A stretch of DNA of 64,000 nt from Pseudomonas sp. BMS12 (GCF_001592875.1 NZ_LSOF01000014.1:1-64000), one strand, 5' to 3'. Counted from the first letter of the stretch, positions 1-9,621 are shown. Numbers and translations: made by a program. The notes: a model not told the origin generated them from the letters alone.

Positions 1-482
1 GCGGCGGCGGCCAGCTTGGCCTCGGCCGCGCGCAGCTGCGCCTCGGTCTGCTCGAACAGCTGGCGGGACACATGCTGGGTCTGCAGCAGGCGGCCCAGGC
101 GGCTGGTTTCGCGGCGTAGCTCGTCGGCGCTGGCCTGGGCAGCCAGCCGTTCGGCCTCGGCCGCGGCCAGTGCGGCGTCGAGTTGCTGGTTGTCCTGCTG
201 CGCCTGCTCCAGGGCCAGCACGGCGCTGTCCACCGCCAGCTGGAACGGCTCTGGGTCGAGGCGAAACAACAGGTCGCCGGCGGCGACGTGCTGGTTGTTG
301 ACCACTGCCACCTCGACGACCTGGCCGCTGATGCGCGGTGCGATGCGCAGCACCGGGCGGGTCAGCTGGGCCTGCGGGGTAATCGGCAGCCACAGGTCGG
401 CGGCCAGGAAGTAGGCGAACAGCACGGCGAACAGGACGATTCCGGCCTGCACGCGTCGGGCGAATTTCTGATCCGGGGTCAT
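1..482 (-). CDS. HlyD/EmrA-family membrane fusion protein, N-terminal part (runs off window)
   Basis: The reverse strand encodes about 160 residues of a periplasmic adaptor subunit of an efflux pump. The start is the ATG at 482-480. One hydrophobic N-terminal segment (VQAGIVLFAVLFAYFLAADLWL) should anchor it in the inner membrane. A lipoyl-like half-motif follows (RISGQVVEVAVVNNQHVAAGDLLFRLD, cut here: RISGQVVEV, GDLLFRLDP). After it comes an Ala/Gln/Leu-rich alpha-helical hairpin (ALEQAQQDNQQLDAALAAAEAE). The C-terminal part lies outside the window. It is divergent from a LysR regulator, the usual arrangement when the regulator controls the pump. The exact substrate cannot be told from this fragment. 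Confidence 0.85.
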   Translation of the reverse strand, partial: MTPDQKFARRVQAGIVLFAVLFAYFLAADLWLPITPQAQLTRPVLRIAPRISGQVVEVAVVNNQHVAAGDLLFRLDPEPFQLAVDSAVLALEQAQQDNQQLDAALAAAEAERLAAQASADELRRETSRLGRLLQTQHVSRQLFEQTEAQLRAAEAKLAAA

Positions 483-629
483 ACCTGTCTCGCTGGGGCC
501 CGCGTCGCGGGCATTTCAGACGGCAACGGCAAGGCGCCGCCTGCGTCGTTCGGAGCGGGGCAGTATATTGATCAGCCTATCGTGGATAATCCCGTCGATA
601 CGAGAAGCAGACTTACGCAAGGGGTAACA

Positions 630-1559
630 ATGGATACGCTGCACAGCATGCGGGTCTTCGTTCGGGTGATCGACTGCGGCAGCTTCACGGCCGCCGCCCA
701 GGCCCTCGACTTGTCCACCGCACAGGTGTCGCGCCTGGTCTCCGAGCTGGAACAGCAGCTGCAGGCGCGCCTGCTGCATCGCACCACGCGGCGCCTGGCG
801 CTGACCGAGGTGGGGGAACGTTACCTGCAGCGTTGCCGGCAGATTCTCGGTGAGGTGGACGAGGCGGCAGCCGAGGCGCGCGGCGCGCATCTCAACCCCA
901 GCGGTCGCCTGCGCGTGCAGAGCATGACCGGCTTGGGCCTGCAGCACCTCACCGGGTTGATCGCCCGCTACAGCGAGCGTTATCCGCAGGTGGTGGTCGA
1001 CCTGACCCTGTCGCAGCGCAATCCCGACATGCTCGAGGATGGTCAGGACGTGGTCATCACCTTCGCCCGCGAGCTGCCCGACTCGCAGATGGTGGCGCAG
1101 CTGCTGGGGCCTATGTTCAGCGTGCTCTGCGCTTCGCCCGCCTACCTGGCCCAGCACGGCGTACCGCGTCAGCCCGCCGACCTGCAGAACCATCGCATGC
1201 TGCGCCTGCTCGACCCGCTCTACCAGGACGCGGTGGACAGTGAACTGGGCGAGCTGCCGGCGGAGTGTTTTCAGGTGAACGTCGCCGAGTCGCTGGTCAG
1301 GGCGGCGCAGGCCGGCATGGGGGTGTGTCTGTTGCCGTCCTTCGTCGCCGGGCCTTCCCTGCGCGATGGCAGCCTGCTGCGCCTGCTGCCGGAACGGCGT
1401 CTGCGTCAGCGCAGTATCTACGCCATCTACCCGTCGCGGCGTTTCCTCGATGCCAAGATCCGCACCTGGGTGGACTTCCTCAAGGCCGAGCTGCCGCCGT
1501 TGCTGGCCGCTGACGAGGCGCTGCTGGAGGACAGCCGTTGTTGGGCGGATGCTGATTGA
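630..1559 (+). CDS. LysR-family transcriptional regulator
   Basis: This is a 309-residue LysR-type regulator. The start is the ATG at 630, preceded by AAGGGG; in-frame codons further upstream overlap the divergent gene and carry no LysR homology. The N-terminal winged helix-turn-helix (residues about 3-60, FTAAAQALDLSTAQVSRLVSELEQQL) is followed by a PBP2-like effector domain. The Ser-Arg pair of the recognition helix and the motif LLHRTTRRLALTEVG are typical of the family. It is divergent from a membrane-fusion protein gene (147 bp between starts) and probably controls it. The inducer is unknown. Confidence 0.9.
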   Translation: MDTLHSMRVFVRVIDCGSFTAAAQALDLSTAQVSRLVSELEQQLQARLLHRTTRRLALTEVGERYLQRCRQILGEVDEAAAEARGAHLNPSGRLRVQSMTGLGLQHLTGLIARYSERYPQVVVDLTLSQRNPDMLEDGQDVVITFARELPDSQMVAQLLGPMFSVLCASPAYLAQHGVPRQPADLQNHRMLRLLDPLYQDAVDSELGELPAECFQVNVAESLVRAAQAGMGVCLLPSFVAGPSLRDGSLLRLLPERRLRQRSIYAIYPSRRFLDAKIRTWVDFLKAELPPLLAADEALLEDSRCWADAD

Positions 1560-1670
1560 TTGTTACTGAATCAGAAATAGTCATTCACTGATCTAGCGAT
1601 TTTTCCTCTGCTTTGACCTCCATAAGATGGCGCCATGCTTCGCAGGAAGCTCATCGAAGAGGTCAAAGAT

Positions 1671-1859
1671 ATGCAACGTAACCTGATTTTTACTGCCATT
1701 TTCTCCCTTTCTACCCTGTTTTTCTCGCAAGTGACGTTGGCCGAAGAGTCTGCCAGCTTTGTTACTCATAAAGCAGAACTGGCTCAGCAGCGTGACAGTG
1801 CCGAACAGCAGGCGATTGCCAAGCAGGCCGACCAGCAGAGCGGCGCCCGCGACAGCTGA
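1671..1859 (+). CDS. Small secreted protein with signal peptide, function unknown
   Basis: This is a 62-residue protein. It begins with a clear signal peptide (Arg3, then a hydrophobic [13 protein letters not shown] core, and a likely cleavage after LA before EES). The mature peptide is about 38 residues, rich in Ala, Gln and charged residues, with no cysteine. The start is the ATG at 1671, seven bases after a GAGGT ribosome-binding site; a longer in-frame start at 1635 would put charged residues before the signal. A strong intrinsic terminator follows about 70 bp downstream, so it is probably transcribed alone. I do not recognise the family. Small Ala/Gln-rich periplasmic peptides of this kind are common in Pseudomonas. 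Confidence 0.6.
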   Translation: MQRNLIFTAIFSLSTLFFSQVTLAEESASFVTHKAELAQQRDSAEQQAIAKQADQQSGARDS

Positions 1860-1929
1860 TCCGCGACTTCCCCCGTTTTTTCCTCCTGGCGTTGATCCGT
1901 GATTGCTCCTTGATCGACGTCTTTTCCCG

Positions 1930-1957
1930 GCCGCTCCTCCCCCGAGCGGCTTTTTTT
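1930..1957 (+). terminator. Rho-independent terminator
   Basis: A 7-bp GC stem GCCGCTC/GAGCGGC with a short C-rich loop is followed directly by seven T residues. It lies between the small secreted protein gene and the porin gene and should end the former's transcript. Confidence 0.85.
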
Positions 1958-2041
1958 CGTCCATCAGGCGCGCCAGGAGTCCAGCTTCCCGCAGAAGGAA
2001 GCCTTACCCAGTTCACTGCCGCACCCACCAAAGGAGCACCA

Positions 2042-3367
2042 ATGAAGACCAAGTACCTGTTGAGCCCTCTCGCGCTAGCCCTGCTGGCCAGCCACGCGCA
2101 GGCCGACGAGCCTGTCGCGGCGGGCTTTGTCGCGGACTCGCATCTGAGCGTGCAGACGCGCAACTACTACTTCAATCGAGATCGCCGCGACGATGCGCAG
2201 AACAGCCAGGAATGGGGCCAGGGCTTTGTTGCCAGTTTCAGCTCCGGCTACACCGAGGGCCCGTTGGGCGTGGGGGTGGATGCCTACGGCATGCTCGGCA
2301 TCAAGCTCGATGGCGGTGGCGGTACGGGTGGCTCGTCAATCCTGCCGGTGACCGCACCGGACAAGGCCGGGCTGCGCTACGGCGAGGCGCCGGATCAGTT
2401 CTCCAGCGGCGGCGCGGCGCTCAAGCTGCGCGCCTTCGACACGGAGCTCAAGCTCGGCGACCAGCTCATCAGCAATCCGGTGATCGCCGGTGGCACCACG
2501 CGCATGCTGCCGCAGACTTTTCGCGGCGTGAGCCTGAGCAACCAGAGCTTCGACGACCTGCTGCTCGAAGGCGGTCAGGTCAGCTTCAACAAGCCCTACA
2601 ACCAGAGCGGTCACCGCCGCATCGACCTGTCCTACGGCAGCTTGCCGGGCGGGCGCGAGAGCGATCACATCAGTTGGTTGGGCGGTAGCTGGAGTGGTAT
2701 CGAAGGCCTGACCAGCAGCCTGTATGCGGCCGAGCTGCAGAACGTGTGGCACCAGTACTACGCCGACCTGGACTACCGCTGGCAGCTCAGCGAACGGGTC
2801 AGCCTCAATCCCGGCGTGCACTACTACCGCACCCAGGACACTGGCGATGCCTTGCTCGGTGAAATCGACAACAACACCTACAGCCTGCACCTGGGGCTTG
2901 GCGTCGGTCAGCACACGCTTACGGCGGTGTACCAGAAGGTCAATGGCAACACGCCGTTCGACTACATCAACCAGGGCGACAGCATTTATCTGGATAACTC
3001 GCAGCAGTATTCGGACTTCAACGGGCCCAACGAGGAATCATGGAAACTGCAATACGCCTATGACTTCAGCGGTCTCGGTCTGCCGGGCCTGAGCGCACTG
3101 GCGGCCTACTCGCGTGGTGAGCTGGATCTGACCAAGCCGGACCCGAGCAGCCCGGGTTACGGCAGCTGGTACAGCGCCGATGGCGAACATGCCAAGCATC
3201 GCGAACTGAATCTCGATGTGCGCTACGTGGTACAGCAGGGGCCGGCCAAGGATCTGTCCGTGCGTGCGCGCTGGGCCCAGCATCGTGGCGGTAACGGCTA
3301 CAGCGCGGTGGACGAGGATGTCGACGAGCTGCGCCTGATCGTCGACTACCCGATTGAGGTGTTCTGA
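2042..3367 (+). CDS. OprD-family outer-membrane porin
   Basis: This is a 441-residue substrate-specific porin of the Pseudomonas OprD family. A signal peptide ([21 protein letters not shown]) precedes a region with the family landmarks: an N-terminal segment with RNYYFNRD, the plug/loop segment [15 protein letters not shown], the R-x-F-R-G-V-S-L motif around residue 160, and alternating amphipathic strands. The C-terminal strand is [12 protein letters not shown], ending in Phe as outer-membrane barrels do. The start at 2042 follows AAAGGAGCACCA. The family imports small carboxylates or basic amino acids; the substrate cannot be read from sequence. The gene stands alone, with REP palindromes downstream. 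Confidence 0.93.
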   Translation: MKTKYLLSPLALALLASHAQADEPVAAGFVADSHLSVQTRNYYFNRDRRDDAQNSQEWGQGFVASFSSGYTEGPLGVGVDAYGMLGIKLDGGGGTGGSSILPVTAPDKAGLRYGEAPDQFSSGGAALKLRAFDTELKLGDQLISNPVIAGGTTRMLPQTFRGVSLSNQSFDDLLLEGGQVSFNKPYNQSGHRRIDLSYGSLPGGRESDHISWLGGSWSGIEGLTSSLYAAELQNVWHQYYADLDYRWQLSERVSLNPGVHYYRTQDTGDALLGEIDNNTYSLHLGLGVGQHTLTAVYQKVNGNTPFDYINQGDSIYLDNSQQYSDFNGPNEESWKLQYAYDFSGLGLPGLSALAAYSRGELDLTKPDPSSPGYGSWYSADGEHAKHRELNLDVRYVVQQGPAKDLSVRARWAQHRGGNGYSAVDEDVDELRLIVDYPIEVF

Positions 3368-3402
3368 CGAACGCTGCAGTCAATGTCGGAAGCGGGAGAC
3401 AT

Positions 3403-3467
3403 GTAGGAGGGTTCTTGGTCGCGACCCCCCGCGGCGCAGAAGCTGTCGCGGCCAAGGCCCCTCCTAG
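3403..3467. repeat. REP-like inverted pair
   Basis: The arm at 3403-3424 (GTAGGAGG…TTGGTCGCGA) is repeated in inverted orientation at 3446-3467 (TCGCGGCCAAGG…CCTCCTA). This is the Pseudomonas REP layout of facing copies and can fold into a long stem-loop after the porin gene. Confidence 0.6.
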
Positions 3468-3488
3468 GGTTCGCTGCCACTTGGTTTC

Positions 3489-3550
3489 ATCGCGGCTAAA
3501 GCCGCTTCCACCAACGCCCAGCACCCTGTGGGAGCGGCTTGAGCCGCGAT
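3489..3550. repeat. REP pair, facing copies
   Basis: The copy ATCGCGGCTAAAGCCGCTTC at 3489-3510 faces its inverse GGAGCGGCTTGAGCCGCGAT at 3531-3550, separated by about 20 bp. Each copy is itself a small stem (GCGGCT-AA-AGCCGC). It matches the well-known Pseudomonas REP core CGCGG..AA..CCGCTCC. Together with the preceding pair it fills most of the 299-bp gap between the porin and sodB genes. Confidence 0.75.
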
Positions 3551-3605
3551 TGAGTCCATCTCAATTCAGCCGCCAGGCGCTGCAGTTTCTCTACTGGTTG
3601 AAACG

Positions 3606-3634
3606 CAAACGCCCCGGCACTGCCGGGGCGTTTG
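3606..3634 (-). terminator. Terminator hairpin downstream of sodB (possibly bidirectional)
   Basis: The near-perfect palindrome CAAACGCCCCGGCA/TGCCGGGGCGTTTG sits 32 bp past the sodB stop codon. On the minus strand the GC stem is followed by TTTGCGTTT. The A/T flanks on both sides would let it work in either direction. Confidence 0.75.
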
Positions 3635-3666
3635 TGGTGCAGTCGCCGAGGCGACTAGCGCTGGAC

Positions 3667-4248
3667 TCAGGCAGCGAAGTTCTTCGCCACGAAGTCCCAG
3701 TTCACCAGGTTCCAGAAGGCTTCTACATACTTCGGACGCAGGTTGCGGTAGTCGATGTAGTAGGCGTGCTCCCACACGTCGCAGGTCAGCAGCGGGGTGT
3801 CGCCACTGGTCAGCGGGCAGCCGGCGCCGATGGTGCTGGCCAGAGCCAGGGAGCCGTCGGCCTTCTTCACCAGCCAGCCCCAGCCGGAGCCGAAGGTGCC
3901 GATGGCGGTCTTGCTGAACTCTTCCTTGAACTTGTCGAAGGAACCGAAGGCAGCGTTGATGGCGTCAGCCAGGGCGCCGGTCGGTTGGCCGCCGCCGTTC
4001 GGGCTCAGGCAGTTCCAGTAGAAGGTGTGGTTCCAGATCTGTGCGGCGTTGTTGAATACGCCACCGGAGGAAGTCTTGACGATCTCTTCCAGGCTCTTGC
4101 CTTCGAACTCGGTGCCCGGCACCAGGTTGTTCAGGTTCACCACGTAGGTGTTGTGGTGTTTGCCGTGGTGGAATTCCAGGGTCTCGGCGGACAGGTGCGG
4201 CTCGAGGGCGTTCTTCTCGTACGGCAGCGGCGGCAATTCGAAAGCCAT
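3667..4248 (-). CDS. sodB: Superoxide dismutase, iron type
   Basis: This 193-residue cytoplasmic Fe-superoxide dismutase converts superoxide to H2O2 and O2. It is full length for the family. The metal ligands are visible: His27 (FHHGKHH), His74 (WNHTFYW), Asp157 and His161 ([11 protein letters not shown]). The residues GGGQPTG…[11 protein letters not shown] and the downstream FGSGWGWLV are typical of the iron enzyme. The start is the ATG at 4248 with an excellent AAGGAGATAG site. In many gammaproteobacteria sodB is activated by iron through a small RNA; I do not see a clear Fur box here. Confidence 0.97.
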   Translation of the reverse strand: MAFELPPLPYEKNALEPHLSAETLEFHHGKHHNTYVVNLNNLVPGTEFEGKSLEEIVKTSSGGVFNNAAQIWNHTFYWNCLSPNGGGQPTGALADAINAAFGSFDKFKEEFSKTAIGTFGSGWGWLVKKADGSLALASTIGAGCPLTSGDTPLLTCDVWEHAYYIDYRNLRPKYVEAFWNLVNWDFVAKNFAA

Positions 4249-4360
4249 GGTCTATCTCCTTCATCAGGTCGGGATATGTGCGACTAGCGCAGGCCGTTCA
4301 CGGGCGGCCGGAATGCGGGCGGCGACGAGCTTGAACTCTTTAATGTGCCGCGAGGCCGGG

Positions 4361-4366
4361 ATCATA
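4361..4366 (-). promoter_or_regulatory. Candidate -10 element for sodB
   Basis: Reading the minus strand, TATGAT lies about 115 bp before the sodB start inside the 227-bp gap to the next gene. No good -35 is found at 17 bp (nearest is GTGGTT), so this is only a candidate. Confidence 0.3.
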
Positions 4367-4475
4367 GCACCCGAGCCGGGCCTTAACCACGCAGCAACTG
4401 TGTGGGAAAGCCGGTGCCAGGGGCTTTGTCCATCTTGGGGATGGACAGATATGGGCAGCCAAAGTGCAGCTTGCT

Positions 4476-5318
4476 TCAGGTCAGTTTCATTAATGCTACG
4501 CCGGCTGCGATTACCAGACAGGCGAGCAGGCGTAACGGTTGCATGGACTCCTTGAGAAACAGCCAGCCGATCAACAGGGCGAACAGTACGCTGCTTTCGC
4601 GCAGAGCAGAGACCAGGGCTACCGGTGCCTGAGTAGTGGCCCAGATCACCAGGCTGTAAGCCAGCATGGACATGGCGCCACCGCCCAGGCCGCCACGCCA
4701 GTGCGGGCCGAGTTGAAGGAAGATACGCGGCCCGCGGCGCAGGGTGATGACCGTGGTGGCTACCACTCCGTTGACCAGGAACAACCACAGCGCGTAGCCG
4801 ATGGCGTCGCCATTGCTGCGCGCGCCAAGGGCATCAGCCACCGTGTAGCCGGCGATGCAGGCGGCGGTGGCCACGGCGTTGAACAGCAACGGGCCGTTCA
4901 GCGTGCTGCCCTGGTGGCCGCCGTGCCAGGCCATCAGCCAGATGCCGCCGACCAAAATCAGCAGTCCTGCCCACTGCCCCGCCTGCAGAATATCGCCGGC
5001 CAGCAGGGCGAGCAGCGCCACCAGCAGCGGCGAGCTGCCGCGGGCGATAGGGTAGACCTGCGACAGGTCGCCATGCTGGTAGGCACGGGAAAGGAAGATG
5101 TTGTAGCCAATATGTAGCAGGGCGGAGAGGGCGATGCAGGGCCAGGCGCTGGCCACCGGGATATCGAAGAGGGGCAGGGCCGGCAGGGCCACGCAAGCGG
5201 CGCCGATCTGGATCAGCGAGGCAGTCAGGTAGCGGTCCAGGCCGATCTTGAGCAGGGCATTCCAGCCCGCATGCAGCGCCGCGGCGGCCATCACTACGGC
5301 AAACACCGTCGTATCCAA
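4476..5318 (-). CDS. EamA/DMT-family transporter
   Basis: This is a 280-residue, ten-helix drug/metabolite-transporter-superfamily protein made of two EamA repeats. The first repeat ends near GGIWLMAW and the second near LIGWLFLKESMQPLRLLACLVIAAG (short excerpt LIGWLFLKES). The Pro-Ile-Ala-Arg-Gly segment (VYPIARGSSP) is characteristic. The reading frame has no ATG near its beginning. The best start is the TTG at 5318, seven bases after GGAG; the nearby ATG at 5331 is in another frame. The substrate is unknown, and efflux of amino acids or metabolites is typical. Confidence 0.85.
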   Translation of the reverse strand: MDTTVFAVVMAAAALHAGWNALLKIGLDRYLTASLIQIGAACVALPALPLFDIPVASAWPCIALSALLHIGYNIFLSRAYQHGDLSQVYPIARGSSPLLVALLALLAGDILQAGQWAGLLILVGGIWLMAWHGGHQGSTLNGPLLFNAVATAACIAGYTVADALGARSNGDAIGYALWLFLVNGVVATTVITLRRGPRIFLQLGPHWRGGLGGGAMSMLAYSLVIWATTQAPVALVSALRESSVLFALLIGWLFLKESMQPLRLLACLVIAAGVALMKLT

Positions 5319-5377
5319 AAGCGCTCTCCATGTCCTGGTCGTGAGCGGCGCAGCATACCGCCGCGCCGCTACTCAGG

Positions 5378-5986
5378 TCATGCTCCGGGCGCCTGCAGGA
5401 TCAGTTGTGCGGCGACGGCGAACATCATGCAGGCCACGGCCAGGTCGAGCAGGCGCCAGGTGGCCGGGCGCGCCAGCCAGGGGGCGAGCCAGGCGGCGCC
5501 CAGGGCCAGGGTGAAGAACCACAGCGCCGAGGCACTGGCCGCGCCCAGGGCGTAGGCGCCAGGCTCGGGCTGCTGGGCGCCGAGCGAGCCGATCAGCAGT
5601 ACGGTGTCCAGATACACGTGCGGGTTGAGCAGGGTCACCGCCAGGGCGGCGAGCAATACCGTACGCCGTGAGCGCGGGCCGTTGTCCTCACGCTGCAGGG
5701 CCTGCGGATTGAGCGCACGGCGCAGCGCCTGAGCGCCGAGCCAGAGCAGGAAGGCCGCGCCGCCCCAGCGGGCGATGGCCAGCAGGGTCGGGTTCTGCGC
5801 CAGCAGCGCCGCCAGGCCGAAGACCCCGGCGCTGACCAGCAGGGCATCGCACAGTACACACAGCGCGGCGGTTGGCAGGTGGTGTTCGCGGCGCAGGCTC
5901 TGGGCCAGGACGAAGGCGTTTTGCGCGCCGATGGCGACGATCAGGCCGGCAGCCACCAGCAGGCCGTTGAGATAGCTCTGCCACAT
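5378..5986 (-). CDS. argO: LysE/ArgO-family amino-acid exporter
   Basis: This is a 202-residue, six-helix exporter of basic amino acids. Motifs are GAQNAFVLAQ in helix 1 (conserved in LysE/ArgO), the cytoplasmic loop around LGAQALRRAL, and NPHVYLDTVLLIGS in helix 4. The start at 5986 leaves one base after the stop codon of the ACT-domain gene (TGAGATG), so the two are translationally coupled. The presence of an ArgP-like activator in divergent orientation supports an arginine/lysine export role. The precise substrate is inferred. Confidence 0.88.
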   Translation of the reverse strand: MWQSYLNGLLVAAGLIVAIGAQNAFVLAQSLRREHHLPTAALCVLCDALLVSAGVFGLAALLAQNPTLLAIARWGGAAFLLWLGAQALRRALNPQALQREDNGPRSRRTVLLAALAVTLLNPHVYLDTVLLIGSLGAQQPEPGAYALGAASASALWFFTLALGAAWLAPWLARPATWRLLDLAVACMMFAVAAQLILQAPGA

Positions 5987-5987
5987 C

Positions 5988-6389
5988 TCAGCAGCCCTCC
6001 ACGGCCAGTTGACGCAACACGGCCATGGCCCGCTCGGCGTCCTCGCGGGCAACGAACAGGTGATCGTGGTGATAGCCGGCGATCACGTTGCAGCTGATGT
6101 TGGCGCGGCCCAGGGCGCTGGCGAAGGCGGCCGTGAGGCCGACAGCGGCCAGGGCCGAATGCACGTCGAGGGTGATCCAGGCGGCCACGTAGTCGTAGGC
6201 CAGGCCCAGGCGTTCGGCATCGCTTCGGGCGAGGATCAGGGTGGTGCCTTCGGTCTCGCGGAAGCTGCCGAGCACCTCGGCGCCGGCGGCCAGGTTGGGA
6301 TCGCTGACGCAGCAGAACACGAACTCGCCTGGATTGAGGCGCGGCGAGAGCGTGGCCAGCAGTGTCTTCAGATCGGTTTCTCCGGCCAT
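5988..6389 (-). CDS. ACT domain-containing protein
   Basis: This is a 133-residue cytoplasmic protein consisting of a tandem ACT-type fold. It has the family segments GEFVFCCVSD, WITLDVHSAL and ANISCNVIAGYHHDHLFV. ACT domains bind amino acids allosterically. The gene is first in a two-gene unit with the ArgO-type exporter, with its start 97 bp from the divergent argP start. It may sense amino-acid level, but no catalytic domain is attached. Confidence 0.8.
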   Translation of the reverse strand: MAGETDLKTLLATLSPRLNPGEFVFCCVSDPNLAAGAEVLGSFRETEGTTLILARSDAERLGLAYDYVAAWITLDVHSALAAVGLTAAFASALGRANISCNVIAGYHHDHLFVAREDAERAMAVLRQLAVEGC

Positions 6390-6486
6390 GACGGTTTCCT
6401 TGTGGGCGGTGGCGAATGCTGGCCAGTCTGGGTGGTGGCGCTGTATAAGAAAAACAAATCATGCTGATCTCCCATTAGGAAATCTT

Positions 6487-7371
6487 ATGTTCGACTACAA
6501 ACTGCTGGCGGCCCTGGCCGCCGTGGTGGAACAGGGTGGTTTCGAGCGTGCGGCGCAACTGCTTGGTCTGTCGCAGTCGGCGGTGTCGCAGCGCATCAAG
6601 CTGCTGGAAGCGCGGGTCGGCCAACCTGTGCTGCTGCGCGCCACGCCGCCGGCGCCGACCGAAGTCGGCCGGCGTCTGCTCAACCATGTGCAGCAGGTAC
6701 GCCTGCTGGAGCGCGACCTGCAGGGCCAGGTGCCGACCCTGGCCGAGGATCAGCCGGTGGAGCGCCTGCGTATCGCCCTCAACGCCGACAGCCTGGCGAC
6801 ATGGTGGGCGCCGCTGGTGGGCGATTTCTGCGCCGAGCACAAGTTGCTGCTGGAGTTGGTGGTGGAGGACCAGGATGTCGGCCTCAAGCGCATGCGCGCC
6901 GGCGAGGTGGCTGCCTGCGTGTGCGGTGCCGAACGCCCGGTGGCCGGCGCCCGGGCCTTGAGCCTGGGCGCCATGCGCTACCGTGCGCTGGCCAGCCCGG
7001 CTTTCATGGCCCGGCACTTTGCCGATGGCGTGAATGCCGCGAGCATGGCCCGGGCACCGGCCATCGTCTTCGGCCCGGACGACCTGTTGCAGCATCGCTA
7101 CATTGCCGGCCTGGGGCTAAACGGTGCCTTCAACTATCACCTGTGCCCCTCGTCGGAAGGCTTCATTCGCCTGACCAGCGCCGGCCTCGGCTGGGGCCTG
7201 GTGCCGGAGCTGCAGGTGCGGCGCGAACTGGCCGCTGGCGAGCTGGTCGAGCTGCTGCCGAATCGTCCGCTGGACGTGCCGCTCTACTGGCACCATTGGC
7301 GCAACGGCGGCGAGCTGTTGGCCAGCCTGACCCGGCATCTGGAGCGCGGCGTGCGGGACTGGCTGGTGTAG
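6487..7371 (+). CDS. argP: LysR-family transcriptional regulator ArgP
   Basis: This is a 294-residue LysR regulator close to ArgP/IciA. The short N-terminal HTH (FDYKLLAALAAVVEQGGFERAAQ, cut: LLAALAAVVEQGGF; SQSAVSQRIKLLE) and the effector domain segments LNADSLATWW and GLGWGLVPELQV are hallmarks. In this family the protein activates argO in response to arginine and is blocked by lysine. Here it is divergent from an ACT-domain/argO pair. The ATG at 6487 lies after a weak AGGAAATC site; upstream in-frame codons overlap the divergent gene. Confidence 0.88.
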   Translation: MFDYKLLAALAAVVEQGGFERAAQLLGLSQSAVSQRIKLLEARVGQPVLLRATPPAPTEVGRRLLNHVQQVRLLERDLQGQVPTLAEDQPVERLRIALNADSLATWWAPLVGDFCAEHKLLLELVVEDQDVGLKRMRAGEVAACVCGAERPVAGARALSLGAMRYRALASPAFMARHFADGVNAASMARAPAIVFGPDDLLQHRYIAGLGLNGAFNYHLCPSSEGFIRLTSAGLGWGLVPELQVRRELAAGELVELLPNRPLDVPLYWHHWRNGGELLASLTRHLERGVRDWLV

Positions 7372-7380
7372 GCACGCGAG

Positions 7381-7402
7381 CCCCTCACCCTCGGGCGAGG
7401 GG
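7381..7402. repeat. CCCCTC/GAGGGG palindrome
   Basis: The inverted repeat CCCCTC…GAGGGG lies between the converging argP and chemoreceptor genes. It resembles three other palindromes of the window (13993, 48951, 61256). There is no T-run, so terminator activity is uncertain. Confidence 0.5.
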
Positions 7403-7459
7403 GCTATAGGTGGATCGGGACAGCCTGGAACCTCTATCTATACCAGCCCGCCGGAGGGG

Positions 7460-9418
7460 TTAGAGCTGAAACTGCGCCACCAACTGCTCCTGGCTGCCGG
7501 CCACCTTGCGCAGGTGTTCGCCGCAGTCGCGGGTGTGGGCGGCAGTGCGGCGGTTCTCGCCGGTCATGTCGTTGAGACGGTGCATGTGCTGGTTGACCTC
7601 CTGGGTGGTGGCCGCCTGCTGTTCGGCCGCGGCAGCGATCTGGAAGGCCAGGGCATGCACGCCCTGCAGCGAGTCGTCGAGCTGGTCGAGAGAGCCGAGC
7701 ACCGCCTGGGTTTCCACTTCCAGATCGCGCGCCTGCTGGCTGGACGCGACCATGCGCTGGCTGGCCTGGCTGGAGGAGTCGCCGAGTGCCGCTACTATGG
7801 TGACGATCTCCTCGGTGGCGCTGCGCGTGCGCAGGGCCAGGTTGCGCACCTCGTCGGCGACCACGGCGAAGCCGCGGCCCTGCTCGCCGGCCCGCGCCGC
7901 TTCAATCGCGGCGTTGAGGGCGAGCAGGTTGGTCTGCTCGGCGATGGCGCGGATCACATCGAGCACAGAGCCGATCTGCTGGCTGTCGGCAGCCAGGGTC
8001 TGCACCACCCGGTCGGCGTCGCGCAGGTTGGCCAGCAACTGGTCCTGCTGGCCGATCATGCGCTGCAGGCTGCCCTGCACGGTGACGAAGGCGTCGCGCG
8101 CGGCGGCGCTGCCGTCGGCGCTCTGGCTGGCGTTGCTGGCGATTTCCTGCACGGTGGCGGCCATCTGGTCGACGGCACTGACCACCAGCTCCAGGGCTTC
8201 CTGCTGCTGATCCAGGCTGCTGCTGGTCTGCCCCGCGGCGCCGAGGATGTCACCGCTGGCGTTGTCCACCGCTTGGCTGGCCTGGCGCAGGCGCTCGACC
8301 ACCTCGCGCCAGGCGCGAGCCATCTCGTGCAGGGCCAGCATCAGGCCGCTGTGTTCGTCGTTGTCACCCTGCAGACGCAGTTCGCCGGCGGCCAGGCGCC
8401 GTGCCAGTTCGGCCATGCTGCGTGGCTCGCCACCCAGCGGGCGCATCACGCTGCGGCTGATCAGCCAGGTGGCCAGGGCCACGCCGACGATGGTCAGCAG
8501 CACCAGAATCACCACCTGCCACATCAGCGTGCGCACGGCGGCGAAGGCCTGGTCCTGATCCATCTCGGCGATCAGCGCCCAGCGCCGGCCGTCCAGCTGC
8601 AAGGGCACGAAGGCCTTGAGCACCGGCTGGCCGTTGAGGCCCGGTTCGGCCAGGCGCCCTTGCTGGCCGGCGAGGGCCTGGCTGATGGCCTGGCCCGGCA
8701 GAGGCTCTGCCGGTGTCGCGTCGCGCGCCACCTGGCGCTCGGCGAAGCGTACCGAGTCCGAGCGCAGCAGGCCGTCGTCGCCGACCAGGTAGGTTTCGCC
8801 GGTCTCGCCCAGCCCCTGGCGAGCCTGCATGACCCGGTTCAGTTCGGCCAGGGGCAGCTCCAGGACCAGCAGCAACTGCAGCTCGCCCTCGTCCAGCACC
8901 GGTGCGGCCAGATACTGGCTGGGCTCGCTGCCGGGACTGTTCACCGCCAGGTCGCCGATCTGCGCCTGGCCGCTGCTCAGCCCTGCGCGCGCCAGGCGGC
9001 CTAGCGGGGTATCGCGCCAGGTGCTGTCGTTGAGGTCCTGCTGGTAGTCGGCGCCACGTTGCAGGCTGAACAGCACCTTGCCGGCGCGCGACACCAGCTT
9101 GAGTTCGCGATAGCCGAAGGTCTTGGCGAAGTTTTCGAAGATCGGCCGGTCATAGTTGGCGGTGCTGACCAGCGCGGTATCGTCCAGCCCGGCGTAGCTG
9201 GTGCCGAGGTTGCTGGCCAGGGTGCTCAACTGGTTGTGGCGTGCCTGCCAGCTGTCCTGTAGCTGCTGCTGTTTGATATTCGCTACGGCCTCCAGGCCGT
9301 TCAGCGCCTGTTCGCGCAGGGCCTGGCTGGCTTGCAGGTAGACCGTGACGGCCATGGCCAAGACGGGGATAAGGCCAATCAGCAGGAAGCTGATGGCTAG
9401 CTTGAGGCGCAACGGCAT
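7460..9418 (-). CDS. Methyl-accepting chemotaxis protein (Cache-HAMP-MCP)
   Basis: This is a 652-residue chemoreceptor. A first transmembrane helix (residues about 8-30, [18 protein letters not shown]) leads into a large periplasmic Cache-type sensor. A second helix follows at about 298-320, then a HAMP domain containing RPLGGEP, and a cytoplasmic signalling domain with the universal hairpin tip beginning [19 protein letters not shown] at about residue 494. The start was set at the ATG at 9418, which places Arg/Lys before the first helix. An in-frame upstream extension lacks receptor features. There is no C-terminal CheR-binding pentapeptide. The ligand is unknown. Confidence 0.93.
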   Translation of the reverse strand: MPLRLKLAISFLLIGLIPVLAMAVTVYLQASQALREQALNGLEAVANIKQQQLQDSWQARHNQLSTLASNLGTSYAGLDDTALVSTANYDRPIFENFAKTFGYRELKLVSRAGKVLFSLQRGADYQQDLNDSTWRDTPLGRLARAGLSSGQAQIGDLAVNSPGSEPSQYLAAPVLDEGELQLLLVLELPLAELNRVMQARQGLGETGETYLVGDDGLLRSDSVRFAERQVARDATPAEPLPGQAISQALAGQQGRLAEPGLNGQPVLKAFVPLQLDGRRWALIAEMDQDQAFAAVRTLMWQVVILVLLTIVGVALATWLISRSVMRPLGGEPRSMAELARRLAAGELRLQGDNDEHSGLMLALHEMARAWREVVERLRQASQAVDNASGDILGAAGQTSSSLDQQQEALELVVSAVDQMAATVQEIASNASQSADGSAAARDAFVTVQGSLQRMIGQQDQLLANLRDADRVVQTLAADSQQIGSVLDVIRAIAEQTNLLALNAAIEAARAGEQGRGFAVVADEVRNLALRTRSATEEIVTIVAALGDSSSQASQRMVASSQQARDLEVETQAVLGSLDQLDDSLQGVHALAFQIAAAAEQQAATTQEVNQHMHRLNDMTGENRRTAAHTRDCGEHLRKVAGSQEQLVAQFQL

Positions 9419-9621
9419 GCAATACGACTCCGCGGGTAGATGGGTGACAGATCGGGATACTGTCAAAGATTCTGCAAGAAGCGTGCAAATTGTTTTACGA
9501 GTGTAAGAAAAGTCGAGCATTGAGTTGCAAGGCCGTCTTTTTGGCCTGTTCGGCAACAGGCACGGGCCGTCGTGGCTGCTAGAGTCGCAGGCATAACAAG
9601 ATCCGAATGTGGGGAATGCTG

